From NCBI GenBank assembly GCA_963789275.1, contig CAWBKF010000008.1, positions 1-64,000 of the forward strand: DNA of 64,000 nt. Direction: 5' to 3'. How positions within the stretch are numbered: the stretch's first letter is position 1; every line of letters begins with the position of its first letter. The notes beneath the pieces were generated by a model. The model made no database searches. It saw only the letters and a list, made by a program, of their open reading frames with translations, and was not told the DNA's origin. Of the stretch, positions 20,139 to 28,682 are shown in pieces. This DNA comes from DAHUYF01 sp963789275. GTDB lineage: Bacteria; Pseudomonadota; Alphaproteobacteria; ATCC43930; CGMCC-115725. The position numbers and the translations under genes were made by a program.

Positions 20139-20576
20139 TTAGCGCGCGACCTTCTGCTTGGCGTATTCGCGCATCTCCTCGAAGCCCTCGGCGACCCGCT
20201 TCTGGATCACGCTGAAAGCCTCGGCATTGGCCTTGGTGACGAGCTCGGCGAGCTCGCGGGCGTTGGCGACACCCTTCTCGAACGCGACCTTGGCGTATTC
20301 GGCGTTCTTGGCGATCCGCTCTTCGGGGGCGCCGGGCGTCGTCCATTCGCGCATCATGCTCGAGGCCTCGTCGACCGCCTGGCGCGCGAGCTCGACCTGA
20401 CGCCGTGCGACGGCCTGAACGCCTTCGACGGCCAATTGATTGGCCTGCGTCAGCGCCTCGAGATTCTTGCGCTGCGCCGCCATGAGCGACTCGACGTCGA
20501 GACCGGGGAAAGTGAAGCCGGCAAACGCCTTGCCGACATCCATGTCAAGGAAAGTGTGCTTGCCGTTGGTGGTCAT
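20139..20576 (-). CDS. phaP: Phasin family protein
   Basis: A 145-residue, charged, almost wholly alpha-helical protein of the phasin family, which coats polyhydroxyalkanoate granules. Typical features are the F-P-G-L-D-V-E-S-L-M-A-A-Q-R-K-N-L-E-A segment near the start and an Ala/Glu/Lys-rich amphipathic helix series ending in a basic tail. No signal peptide is seen. A strong terminator follows, and it appears to be a single-gene unit. PHA synthase genes are not in the window. Confidence 0.88.
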   Translation of the reverse strand: MTTNGKHTFLDMDVGKAFAGFTFPGLDVESLMAAQRKNLEALTQANQLAVEGVQAVARRQVELARQAVDEASSMMREWTTPGAPEERIAKNAEYAKVAFEKGVANARELAELVTKANAEAFSVIQKRVAEGFEEMREYAKQKVAR

Positions 20577-20696
20577 GTCTTAATTCCTTCGCGGGGTTGG
20601 CGGCGCCATGTTGCGCTGCACAATGGCCAACATATGGCGCAGACTCCGGACAAAGTCAAGAGAAAGAGGTAAAGAATATTGCAATGCGAAAGCGCC

Positions 20697-21318
20697 TCAC
20701 CCCGGGGGTGGCGACGCCCTCACGCCCAGCCAGGATTCCACCTGTCTTAGCCGCCGGTCAAGCGCCGCCATGGTCTTGGCGAGGTCGGCGCCGTCATCCC
20801 CCAGGAACACCCGGAACAGCGAGAGGTAGAGCCCGGCCAGTACATGCACCCGTATGCGTCCCTGCCAGCCGGTAGCGGAAATCCCCGCCGAACTCGAGCA
20901 TCCAGGCCATGGAATTGAGCAGTGCCGGCGCCGCCAGCAGCGCCGCGGGGTCGCCCAGACTGTCCCGCAGGATCGCGCGCAACGCCTGACGATGGGGCGC
21001 CAAGGCGTCGAAGCGGCGCATCAGCGTGTCGAACAGCCGGTCGCGCGGCGGCTCGCCGCCATCGCCGGCGCCGGCCAGCGCCGCGCGGTCGATACGGCGG
21101 TGGAACGCCGCCAGCAGGGCGGGCTTCGACGGGCAGGCGGCGTAGGCTTCCGCCAGCGGCAGGCCGGCCTCGGCGGCGATCTCGGCCAGCCCGGTGCGGC
21201 GCCAGCCCTGCCGCTCGGCCAGGCTCAGCGCGGCGTCGACGAGCCGGTCTTCGGCGCCTGCCGCAGGCTTCGCCGCCGGCTTGCCCCGGCCTTTCCTGGC
21301 GCCGGCTTGTCTTGCCAT
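20697..21318 (-). CDS. TetR/COQ9-type regulator (frame broken at 20868)
   Basis: A helix-turn-helix protein of about 206 residues. The N-terminal region (A-A-L-S-L-A-E-R-Q-G-W-R-R-T-G-L-A-E-I-A-A-E-A-G) is a TetR-type DNA-binding domain, and the body resembles the COQ9-like group. The frame is lost at 20868. Dropping one base yields W-Q-G-R-I-R-V-H-V-L-A-G-L-Y and then L-A-K-T-M-A-A-L-D-R-R-L-R, the C-terminus usual for this family, ending at 20697. The start at 21318 has GGGAGGG a few bases upstream. The target genes are unknown. Confidence 0.75.
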
Positions 21319-21430
21319 CCCAGCCCTCCCGGTAATCGCGCCTTGCGCGTCAGCATAGGCGATGGCGACGGCGGCCCGCCAGGGTCGCGGGCAAGGCTGA
21401 GGCGCCGCAGCAAAGTGAGCAGGCGCGGCA

Positions 21431-22260
21431 TCAGTCGGCAAGCTCGCGCGAGCGCTTGGCCGCCGCCAGCACGGCGCGGCGCAGCAGCGGCTCGAGGCCG
21501 TCCTTTGCCATCAGCACGTCGAGCGCGGCACGCGTCGTGCCGCCGGGGCTGGTGACCGCCTCGCGCAGCGCCGCCGCGCTCTCGGGCGACAGCCGCGCCA
21601 GCTCGCCCGACCCCGCCACGGTGGCGCGCGCGAGCCGGGTGGCGAGCCCGGCAGGCAGGCCGGCCGCCTCGCCGGCCTTGGCCAGGCATTCGATGAGCAG
21701 GAAGACATAGGCCGGGCCGCTGCCGGAGACCGCGGTCACGGCATCGATCAGCGCCTCGTCCTGGACCCAGCCGACCTCGCCCACCGCGGCGAGGAGGCGC
21801 TCGGCCAGCGCGCGCTGCGCCGGGCTCACCCGCGCATTGGCGCAGGCGACCGCGATGCCGCGGCCGATCGCCGCCGGCGTGTTGGGCATAGCGCGCACCA
21901 CGGCGGCATCGCCGCCGAGCGCGCGGGCGAAAGAGGCCAAGGTCTTGCCGGCGGCGATCGACACGAACAGGGCGCCGCCGGCGGCAAAGCGGCGATAGGC
22001 CGGCAGCACCTCTTCCATCGCCTGCGGCTTCACCGCCAGCACGATGACGCGGGCACGAGATCGGCGGCGACCGCTTCGGCCGTGGCCAGCACCTCGACCC
22101 CAGGCTTGCCGGCGAAGCCGGCGGCGCCCGGCCCCGGCTCCACCACCACCAGGCGCTGGGCCAGGCTGCGCTCAAGCCAGCCCTTGAGCAGCGCGCCCCC
22201 CATCTTGCCGCAACCGACCAGCAGCAGCGCCGGCGCTGCCGGCGCCGCCTCTGCGCTCAC
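21431..22260 (-). CDS. proC: Pyrroline-5-carboxylate reductase (frame broken at about 22047)
   Basis: The last enzyme of proline synthesis, reducing pyrroline-5-carboxylate with NAD(P)H; about 276 residues when repaired. The N-terminal Rossmann motif L-L-L-V-G-C-G-K-M-G-G-A-L is in one frame. The remainder (L-A-V-K-P-Q, R-A-M-P-N-T-P-A, A-V-S-G-S-G-P-A-Y and the C-terminal T-S-P-G-G-T-T) is in another. Here one base appears to be missing near 22047 (span 3n+2), the only deletion among the frame breaks in this window. The GTG start at 22260 overlaps the stop of the YbjN gene. Confidence 0.85.
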
Positions 22261-22760
22261 GCCTCGCCCACGGGGTCGATCATCGCCGCGGCGATCGCCT
22301 CCTCGGCCGGCTTGCCGCCCCAGACGACGAGCTGAAAGGCCGGGTAGAAGCGCTCGCACTCGCTCACCGCGATGTCGACGAGATCCTCGATCTGCTCGAC
22401 GCAGGGGCCGCTCGCGCCGCGCAGCAGCACGCCCTGGCGGAAGGAGGGCGACTGGGTGTCGGCAGTGACGTCGAAATGACCGAGCCACATCCGCTCATTG
22501 ACCACCGCCAGCAGCTCGAAGATGGCGGCGCGGCGCGCCTTCGGCACCTTCATCTCGAAGGCGCAGGTGAAATGCAGCGCGTTGATCTCGCGCTGCCAGA
22601 CGAAGAACAGGCGGTAATCGCACCAGCGCCCGGCGATCTCGACCACCATCTCCTCGTCGCTGGCGCGGTCATGCACCCATTCATTCGCCTGGACGATCTC
22701 TTCGACGAGGTCGATCGGGTTGGCGATGGAAACAACGGTTTCAAGGGACAAAGAGGTCAT
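22257..22760 (-). CDS. YbjN domain-containing protein
   Basis: A 167-residue soluble protein of the YbjN family, whose fold resembles that of type III secretion chaperones and whose role is not established. Features include the W-V-H-D-R-A-S-D-E-E-M-V-V segment, a central beta-rich region with F-V-W-Q-R-E-I-N-A-L-H, and L-W-E/M-G-H-F-D-like strands. It overlaps proC by 4 bp downstream, an arrangement seen in other alphaproteobacteria, so co-translation is likely. Confidence 0.85.
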   Translation of the reverse strand: MTSLSLETVVSIANPIDLVEEIVQANEWVHDRASDEEMVVEIAGRWCDYRLFFVWQREINALHFTCAFEMKVPKARRAAIFELLAVVNERMWLGHFDVTADTQSPSFRQGVLLRGASGPCVEQIEDLVDIAVSECERFYPAFQLVVWGGKPAEEAIAAAMIDPVGEA

Positions 22761-22916
22761 TCACCCTCCTGCGGCCACGGCGGACCGGCCAGCCAACCCA
22801 AAGGGCGATCCTCGGTATTTTGTGTGAACCACCCCCGGTCACCACAAGATATAGCCTGCCAAAGCTGAGAGGGCGGTGCAAGCTCTGAGTTATCCACAAC
22901 GTGCCGGAAACACCTG

Positions 22917-23195
22917 TCACAAGGGCTCGGCGCGCTTCTCCGGGCCGCCGACGCCGAGCCGCGCCTCGAGCTCGGCGACGCGCGCCGCCAGCGCCTCCTG
23001 CTCGGCACGCGCCTTGGCGGCCATCGCCTGCACGGCGTCGAACTCCTCGCGCCGGACCAGGTTCATGCGCGCCAGGATGCGCTCGAACTGCTCGCGCATC
23101 CGGGTTTCCACCTCGTCGCGCACGCCGGTGAGCGCGCCGAGCGCGCCGGTGGCGACGCGGGCGAGATCGTCGAACAGGCGGTTCTCGTTCGGCAT
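22917..23195 (-). CDS. ubiK: Ubiquinone biosynthesis accessory factor UbiK-like protein (YqiC/BMFP)
   Basis: A 92-residue, mostly helical protein ending in a coiled coil (A-L-A-A-R-V-A-E-L-E-A-R-L). It matches the YqiC/BMFP family, whose E. coli member UbiK helps assemble the ubiquinone-synthesis complex and binds membranes. The start at 23195 is preceded by GAGGAG about 12 nt upstream and gives the expected family start (M-x-N-E-N-R-L-F-D-D). It is divergent from hldD. The function is by homology only. Confidence 0.8.
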   Translation of the reverse strand: MPNENRLFDDLARVATGALGALTGVRDEVETRMREQFERILARMNLVRREEFDAVQAMAAKARAEQEALAARVAELEARLGVGGPEKRAEPL

Positions 23196-23368
23196 GACGG
23201 TTATTGCTCTCCTCTCGACCAGACGAGCCCGCTGGCCGGGGCTCGGCAGCCGATCATAGATATGGGTTGCGCGGACCAGGAATTCGACCACCCGTGGCTC
23301 CGCGCCTCTTTGACGCGACGCCGGCAAAGCTTATAACACCGGCGCGACAAGAGAAGGCTGCCCTTGCG

Positions 23369-24355
23369 ATGATCGTCATCACCGGCGGCGCCGGCTTCAT
23401 CGGCTCGAACCTGGTAGCGGCGCTGGAGGAGCGCGACGAGCGCGACCTCGTCGTCTGCGACCACCTCGGGCAGGGCGAGAAATGGCGCAATCTCGGCAAG
23501 CGCGAGCTCGCGGCGCTGCTGCCGCCGGCGGCGCTGTTCGACTTTCTCGACCAGCATGCGCGCGAGATCGGCACCGTCTTTCACCTGGGCGCAGTGTCTT
23601 CCACGACCGAGACCGACGCCGATCTCATCATCGCCTCCAATTTCACCTTGTCGCGGCGCCTGTGGAACTGGTGCGCCGAGACCGAGACGCGCTTCCTCTA
23701 CGCCTCCTCGGCCGCGACATACGGCGATGGCGGCGCCGGCTTCGACGATGACGGCAGCGCCACGGCGCTGGCGCGGCTCAGGCCGCTCAACGCCTATGGC
23801 TGGTCGAAGCATCTCTTCGACCGCCGCGTCGCGCGGCTGGTCGAGGGGCACGCCAAGCGGCCCGGGCAATGGGCGGGGCTCAAATTCTTCAACGTCTACG
23901 GCCCGAACGAGTACCACAAGGGCACCATGCGCAGCGTCGTGGCGCAGCTCCAGCCGCGCGCCGCCAAGGGCGAGGCGGCGCGGCTTTTCCGCTCGCATCG
24001 CGCTGGCGTGCCCGATGGCGGGCAGAAGCGCGACTTCGTCTATGTCCGCGACTGCGTCGAGATGATGCTGTGGCTCTACGACCATCCCGCGGTGAGCGGG
24101 CTCTTCAACATCGGCAGCGGCGCCGCGCGCAGCTTCGCCGAGCTCGCCACCGCGGTGTACCGGGCGCTGGGCCTCGAGCCGCAGCTCGAGTTCATCGACA
24201 CGCCGGCGGAGATCCGCGACAAGTACCAGTACTTCACCGAGGCGCGGATGGAGCGGCTGCGCGCGGCCGGCTATGACAAGCCGGCGACGCCGCTCGAGGA
24301 GGGCGTGCGCGACTACGTGCAACGCTATCTCGCCGCGTCCGACCCCTATCGTTGA
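23369..24355 (+). CDS. hldD: ADP-L-glycero-D-manno-heptose 6-epimerase
   Basis: A 328-residue extended-SDR enzyme making the heptose donor for the lipopolysaccharide inner core. Features are the NADP-binding G-G-A-G-F-I-G-S near the start, S-S-A-A-T-Y-G, catalytic Y-G-W-S-K, and the characteristic N-V-Y-G-P-N-E-Y-H-K-G segment. The start at 23369 gives a normal N-terminus; longer upstream extensions are not family-like. The gene implies a heptose-containing LPS. lgt follows within 15 bp. Confidence 0.93.
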   Translation: MIVITGGAGFIGSNLVAALEERDERDLVVCDHLGQGEKWRNLGKRELAALLPPAALFDFLDQHAREIGTVFHLGAVSSTTETDADLIIASNFTLSRRLWNWCAETETRFLYASSAATYGDGGAGFDDDGSATALARLRPLNAYGWSKHLFDRRVARLVEGHAKRPGQWAGLKFFNVYGPNEYHKGTMRSVVAQLQPRAAKGEAARLFRSHRAGVPDGGQKRDFVYVRDCVEMMLWLYDHPAVSGLFNIGSGAARSFAELATAVYRALGLEPQLEFIDTPAEIRDKYQYFTEARMERLRAAGYDKPATPLEEGVRDYVQRYLAASDPYR

Positions 24356-24369
24356 AAGCTTTCGCGCTC

Positions 24370-25212
24370 ATGCTGGTCATTCCGTTTCCCGCCATCGATC
24401 CCGAGATCTTCTCCTTCGGCCCCTACCATATCGGCGCCTTGTCGCTCGGTCCCTTCGCCGTCCGCTGGTACGCGCTCGCCTATATCGCCGGGCTGATCAT
24501 CGGCTGGCGTTATTGCCTGGCGCTGGCCCAGCGGCCGCCGGAGGTGGCGCGGCCGCAGGATATCGACGACTTCCTGGTCTGGGCGACGCTCGGCGTCGTG
24601 CTCGGCGGCCGCACCGGCTATGTGCTGTTCTACAACTTGCCCTATTACCTGCAGCACCCGATCGAGATCCTCTTCCTCTGGCGCGGCGGCATGTCGTTCC
24701 ATGGCGGCGCGCTCGGCGTCTGCGTCGCCATCCTGCTGTTCTGCCGGCAGCGCAACATCAGGCTGCTGGCGTTTGCCGACATCATCGCCGCCGCCGTGCC
24801 GATCGGGCTGTTCTTCGGCCGCATCGCCAATTTCATCAATGCGGAGCTGTGGGGCCGGCCGACCGATGTCCCCTGGGCGATGATCTTTCCCAGCGATCCC
24901 GAGCGGCTGCCGCGTCATCCCAGCCAGCTCTACGAGGCCTCGCTCGAAGGCATCGTGCTGTTCCTCGTGCTCTGGGTGCTGCAGCGGCAAGGCGTCCGGC
25001 AGAAGCCGGGCCGGCTCACCGGCGCCTTCCTCATCAGCTACGGCCTCGCGCGCATCATCGTCGAATTCTTCCGCCAGCCCGATGCCCAGGTGGGATATCT
25101 GCTGGGCAATGCCAGTTCGGGCCTCACCATGGGCCAGCTGCTGTCGCTGCCGCTGCTGCTCATCGGCCTCTGGCTGGTGCTGCGCGCCAAGCCCCTCGCC
25201 GCGGCGGCGTGA
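24370..25212 (+). CDS. lgt: Prolipoprotein diacylglyceryl transferase
   Basis: A 280-residue inner-membrane enzyme that transfers diacylglyceryl from phosphatidylglycerol to the lipobox cysteine of prolipoproteins. Seven hydrophobic segments are visible, with the signature around G-G-M-S-F-H-G-G and the G-R-I-A-N-F-I-N-A-E-L-W-G-R loop. I prefer the ATG at 24370; a TTG at 24352 would add six residues and overlap the hldD stop. It is followed by midA with a 4-bp overlap, a common alphaproteobacterial order. At least two lipoprotein substrates are encoded in this window. Confidence 0.93.
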   Translation: MLVIPFPAIDPEIFSFGPYHIGALSLGPFAVRWYALAYIAGLIIGWRYCLALAQRPPEVARPQDIDDFLVWATLGVVLGGRTGYVLFYNLPYYLQHPIEILFLWRGGMSFHGGALGVCVAILLFCRQRNIRLLAFADIIAAAVPIGLFFGRIANFINAELWGRPTDVPWAMIFPSDPERLPRHPSQLYEASLEGIVLFLVLWVLQRQGVRQKPGRLTGAFLISYGLARIIVEFFRQPDAQVGYLLGNASSGLTMGQLLSLPLLLIGLWLVLRAKPLAAAA

Positions 25213-26307
25213 GCGAGCTCGGTCGCGTGCTGGCGCAGCGCATCCGCGCCGCAGGTCCCCTCACCATCGCCGATTTCATGACCGAGGCGCTGCTCCATCC
25301 GCGGCTCGGATACTACACCACGCGCGATCCGCTCGGCGCGCGCGGCGATTTCATCACCGCGCCGGAGGTCAGCCAGATCTTCGGCGAGCTCATCGGGCTC
25401 TGGTGCGCCGATGCCTGGGAGAAGATGGGCCGGCCCGCGCCGGTGATCCTGGCCGAGCTCGGCCCCGGCCGCGGCACGCTGATGGCGGATGCGCTGCGCG
25501 CGCTGAAGCGCGCGCCGGAGTTCCGCCGCGCGCTCGGCCTGCATCTGGTCGAGGCGAGCCCGGTGCTGCGCGCGGCGCAAGCCGCGGCGCTCGCCGCGGC
25601 AAGCCCTACCTGGCACGACAGCATCGCGACGCTCCCCGACGGCCCGCTCATCCTGATCGCCAACGAGTTCCTCGACGCGCTGCCGATCCGGCAGCTGCTG
25701 CGCGGCGAGCGCTCCTGGCATGAGCGGCTGGTGGCGCTTGACGCCGATGGCGAGACCCTGACCTTCGCCGTCGATGCGGCGCCGAGCGCGGCGGCGGCGC
25801 TGGTGCCGGCGGGGCTGCGCACGGCGGCGCCGGGGAGCCTGTGCGAGATCCGCCCGGCGGCGCTGTCGCTCGCATCCACGCTCGGCGCCAGGCTGGCGCG
25901 GCAAGGCGGCGTCGCGCTCTTCATCGATTACGGCTATTGGCCGAGCACCTGCGGCGATACGCTGCAGGCGCTCGCGCGCCATCGCCGCCACGCCGTGCTG
26001 GAAGAGCCCGGCGCCGCCGATCTCACCGCCCATGTCGACTTCGCCGCGCTGGCCGGCGCGGCGCGCGCCGCCGGCGCGCGGGCCTGGGGCCCGGTGCCGC
26101 AGGGCGGATTTCTTGCGGCGCTGGGCCTCGCCGAGCGCGCCGCCGCGCTCCTCGCGCGCGCCACCCCCGAGCAGGCGAGCGCCATCGAGAGCGGCTGTCG
26201 CCGCTTGATCGATCCCGCGCGAAATGGGCACCTTGTTCAAGGCGCTGGCGCTCGCCGATCCCACGCTTCCGGCGCCCGCCGGCATCGCGGAGGAAGGCAT
26301 CCCTTGA
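25209..26307 (+). CDS. MidA/NDUFAF7-family SAM-dependent methyltransferase (frame broken at 26223)
   Basis: A protein of about 365 residues of the MidA family (mitochondrial NDUFAF7, an arginine methyltransferase needed for complex I assembly). Visible: F-M-T-E-A-L-L-H-P-R-L-G-Y-Y near residue 22, the G-D-F-I-T-A-P-E-V-S-Q-I-F-G motif, the SAM-binding E-L-G-P-G-R-G-T-L, and A-N-E-F-L-D-A-L-P-I. One extra A in the run at 26222-26224 breaks the frame. Without it the protein ends M-G-T-L-F-K-A-L-A-L as expected and stops at 26307. The GTG start overlaps the lgt stop. Confidence 0.85.
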
Positions 26308-27068
26308 TCACGCTGAGCGCGCTCGACGGCGACGGCATCCGCCACGGCTTCTTCACCCGCGACGGCGGCGTCAGCGACGGCATCTTCGCCTCGCTCAATT
26401 GCGGGCTGGGGTCGGGCGACGATGCCGCCAATGTCACGGAGAATCGCGGCCGCGCCATGGCGGCGCTGGGCCTCGAGGCCGAGCGGCTCGCCACCTGCCA
26501 CCAGGTGCACAGCCCCACCGTGGCGGTGGTCGACGCCGCCTGGCCGCCGGCGGCGCGGCCGCGCGCCGATGCCATGGTGACGCGGCGCCGGGGCGTCGCC
26601 CTCGGCATCCTCACCGCCGATTGCGCGCCGGTGCTGTTCGCCGATGCCGAAGCGGGCGTGATCGGCGCGGCCCATGCCGGCTGGCGCGGCGCGCTCACCG
26701 GCGTGCTCGAGGCGACGGTGACGGCGATGATCGGCCTCGGCGCCGCGCCGGAGCGCATCAGCGCCGGCATCGGTCCCTGCATCGCCCAGCCCTCCTACGA
26801 GGTGGGGCCGGAATTCCCCGCGCCCTTCCTCGCCGCCGACCCCGCCAGCGCCGATCTCTTCCGTCCGGCGCCGCGCGCCGGGCATTTCCTCTTCGATCTG
26901 GCCGGCTTTGCCGCCCGCCGCCTCGGGCGGCTCGGTCTCAACCGCGTCGCGCTCAGCGGCGGCGACACCGCGGCCGAGGCCGACCGCTTCTTCTCCTATC
27001 GCCGCGCCTGCCTGCGCCGCGAGCCGGATTACGGCCGCGAGCTCTCCGCCATCTGCCTGGCGGCGTAG
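26304..27068 (+). CDS. pgeF: Peptidoglycan editing factor PgeF (YfiH/LACC1-type)
   Basis: A 254-residue protein of the YfiH/LACC1 family. Family members act as purine nucleoside-processing enzymes, and the E. coli protein keeps non-canonical amino acids out of peptidoglycan precursors. The metal-site motifs are intact: C-H-Q-V-H-S, T-A-D-C-A-P-V, A-H-A-G-W-R-G and G-P-C-I. The likely start is TTG at 26304, overlapping the midA stop. The lgt-midA-pgeF order is typical for alphaproteobacteria. Confidence 0.88.
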   Translation: MITLSALDGDGIRHGFFTRDGGVSDGIFASLNCGLGSGDDAANVTENRGRAMAALGLEAERLATCHQVHSPTVAVVDAAWPPAARPRADAMVTRRRGVALGILTADCAPVLFADAEAGVIGAAHAGWRGALTGVLEATVTAMIGLGAAPERISAGIGPCIAQPSYEVGPEFPAPFLAADPASADLFRPAPRAGHFLFDLAGFAARRLGRLGLNRVALSGGDTAAEADRFFSYRRACLRREPDYGRELSAICLAA

Positions 27069-27097
27069 GGCGCACGGCGCGCCTGCGTCGAACGCAG

Positions 27098-27126
27098 TTG
27101 TCAACGGCGCCAATTCGCCTTAGACC
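27098..27126 (+). promoter_or_regulatory. Candidate promoter upstream of the FMN riboswitch
   Basis: TTGTCA at 27098-27103 and TAGACC at 27121-27126 are separated by exactly 17 bp. This is a reasonable -35/-10 pair placed about 30 bp before the riboswitch. It is a pattern match only. Confidence 0.4.
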
Positions 27127-27155
27127 GATCTCTGTCGTCCGGGTTTCCCGGGCGG

Positions 27156-27305
27156 CGACGTTCTCAGGGCGGGGTGCAACTCCCCACCGGCGGTAAAGGC
27201 GAGAGATCGCACGAGCCCGCGAGCGCCTGCCGATGAGCATCGGCGGGGTCAGCAGAGCCGGTTGGATTCCGGCGCCGACGGTCACAGTCCGGATGGAAGA
27301 GAGCG
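27156..27305 (+). ncRNA. FMN riboswitch (RFN element)
   Basis: This leader contains the conserved RFN blocks in order: GACGTTCTCAGGGCGGGGTG, CCCCACCGGCGGTAAAGG, AGCCCGCGAGCGCC, a variable hairpin around GCCGATGAGCATCGGC, GGTCAGCAGA, CCGGTTGGATTCCGGCGCCG and CGGTCACAGTCCGGATGGAAGAGAG. The aptamer senses flavin mononucleotide and lowers expression of the downstream gene, here ribH. The stretch between about 27306 and the ATG at 27394 would hold the expression platform. I did not fold it, so attenuation versus translation control is undecided. Confidence 0.96.
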
Positions 27306-27393
27306 GGATGTCTTCGGCCCGGCGTTGCGCCGCTTGGCAGCGCTTGTCCGAGCCCGTGCGCCCTGATTCTGGTCTCGAGCTTAGGGAGAACCC

Positions 27394-27891
27394 ATGAATC
27401 AGCGCCGTCACCATGACACCACATCCGCGGAACGCGGCGAACGCATCGCCTTCGTGCAGTCCTGCTGGCACAAGGACATCGTCGACCGCTGCCGCGAGTC
27501 CTTCACCGCCGAGATCGGCAAGCTCGGCTTCGCCCGGAGCCGCATCGATTTCTTCGAGGTCCCCGGCGGCTTCGAGATCCCGCTGCAGGCGCAGCTGCTG
27601 GCCAAGACCGGGCGCTATGCCGCGATCGTCGCCGGCGGCCTCATCGTCGATGGCGGCATCTACCGCCACGAGTTCGTCGCCGAGGCGGTGATCTCGGCGC
27701 TGATGCGGGTCCAGCTCGACACCGAGGTGCCGGTCATCTCGGCGGTGCTGACGCCGCAGCGCTTCCACGCGCATGAGGAGCATCAGCGCTTCTTCCGCGA
27801 GCATTTCGTGGTGAAGGGCGCCGAGGCGGCCGAAGCCTGCGCCCGCACCATCGACAACCTCGCGCGGCTGAAGCAGGCGACGGCCGCCTAG
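27394..27891 (+). CDS. ribH: 6,7-dimethyl-8-ribityllumazine synthase, RibH2 type
   Basis: A 165-residue lumazine synthase, the penultimate step of riboflavin synthesis. Features: F-V-Q-S-C-W-H-K-D-I-V-D near residue 20, V-P-G-G-F-E-I-P-L, D-G-G-I-Y-R-H-E-F-V-A, and V-P-V-I-S-A-V-L-T-P. The tryptophan after the first strand and the D-G-G-I-Y-R-H segment are characteristic of the RibH2 (decameric, Brucella-like) type, not the icosahedral RibH1. It is the only riboflavin gene in this stretch and sits behind an FMN riboswitch, which fits the known behaviour of ribH2 genes in alphaproteobacteria. Confidence 0.93.
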   Translation: MNQRRHHDTTSAERGERIAFVQSCWHKDIVDRCRESFTAEIGKLGFARSRIDFFEVPGGFEIPLQAQLLAKTGRYAAIVAGGLIVDGGIYRHEFVAEAVISALMRVQLDTEVPVISAVLTPQRFHAHEEHQRFFREHFVVKGAEAAEACARTIDNLARLKQATAA

Positions 27892-28022
27892 TCTAGTCTT
27901 CGGTCGCTGGCGGTGAACATACGGCCAAGCCGGTGACGATAGGAAGATCGCAGTTGACGCCCAGATGAAGGCACATTAGGCATTATGAGAAGGATAACTC
28001 ACGGTCGCAGAAATTCAGCGCC

Positions 28023-28682
28023 ATGACACAAGACGAGATCTTCAAGCAAATCGATGCCCATATTGACTTGTGGCGAGCCGCTCGCGCACGGTCGCAATAT
28101 GACGATTTGTCCGACCTGTCTGACGCGGATACCAGCCAGATCCTTACCCGGATGGCGTCAGCTATAGATCGTCTCGCTCCAGAGGGCTCGCGGCATAAGA
28201 AGAACGCCCATGCATCGATCAAAAGACACGGTGAGACGAACTGCTTCAACATCCAGATTTTCGCGGGCATCCTTCAGGCGCTGCGCTCAGATTATGAAGC
28301 AGGCTACCTTAAATCTGTTGAAGAGCTAATACACGCTGATGTGTTTTCTGATTTCCTGGACATGGCGGGATATCTGTTATCTGAGGGGTACAAGGATCCT
28401 GCGGCGGTTTTGGTCGGCGGCGTGATCGAGGAACACCTACGCAAGTTATGCTTGAAGAACGGTGTCCCAGTCGAACATGGTGACAAGCCGCGGAAAGCCG
28501 ACGCCCTCAATTCTGATCTCGCCAGTGGCGGGATAATCTCAAAGCTAGACCAAAAAAACGTGACCGCATGGCTCGACCTGCGTAACAAGGCGGCTCATGG
28601 GAAATACGGCGAGTACTCCAAGCAGCAGGTCGAGCTTCTTCTGCAAAGCGTCCGAGACTTTCTCACCCGCGTGCCAGCCTAG
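28023..28682 (+). CDS. Hypothetical protein with HEPN-like Rx4H motif
   Basis: A 219-residue protein that I do not recognise as a named family. The C-terminal third is helical and contains L-D-L-R-N-K-A-A-H-G-K-Y. R-N-K-A-A-H fits the R-x4-6-H motif of HEPN-fold proteins, many of which are RNases in toxin or phage-defence systems, others nucleotide-binding adaptors. The N-terminal half is helical and acidic. By eye its base composition is near 50% G+C, well below its neighbours, and its codon use is less GC-biased, suggesting acquisition. The ribosome site before the ATG is weak. No obvious antitoxin partner adjoins. Its stop codon overlaps that of the convergent aldolase gene. Confidence 0.7.
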   Translation: MTQDEIFKQIDAHIDLWRAARARSQYDDLSDLSDADTSQILTRMASAIDRLAPEGSRHKKNAHASIKRHGETNCFNIQIFAGILQALRSDYEAGYLKSVEELIHADVFSDFLDMAGYLLSEGYKDPAAVLVGGVIEEHLRKLCLKNGVPVEHGDKPRKADALNSDLASGGIISKLDQKNVTAWLDLRNKAAHGKYGEYSKQQVELLLQSVRDFLTRVPA

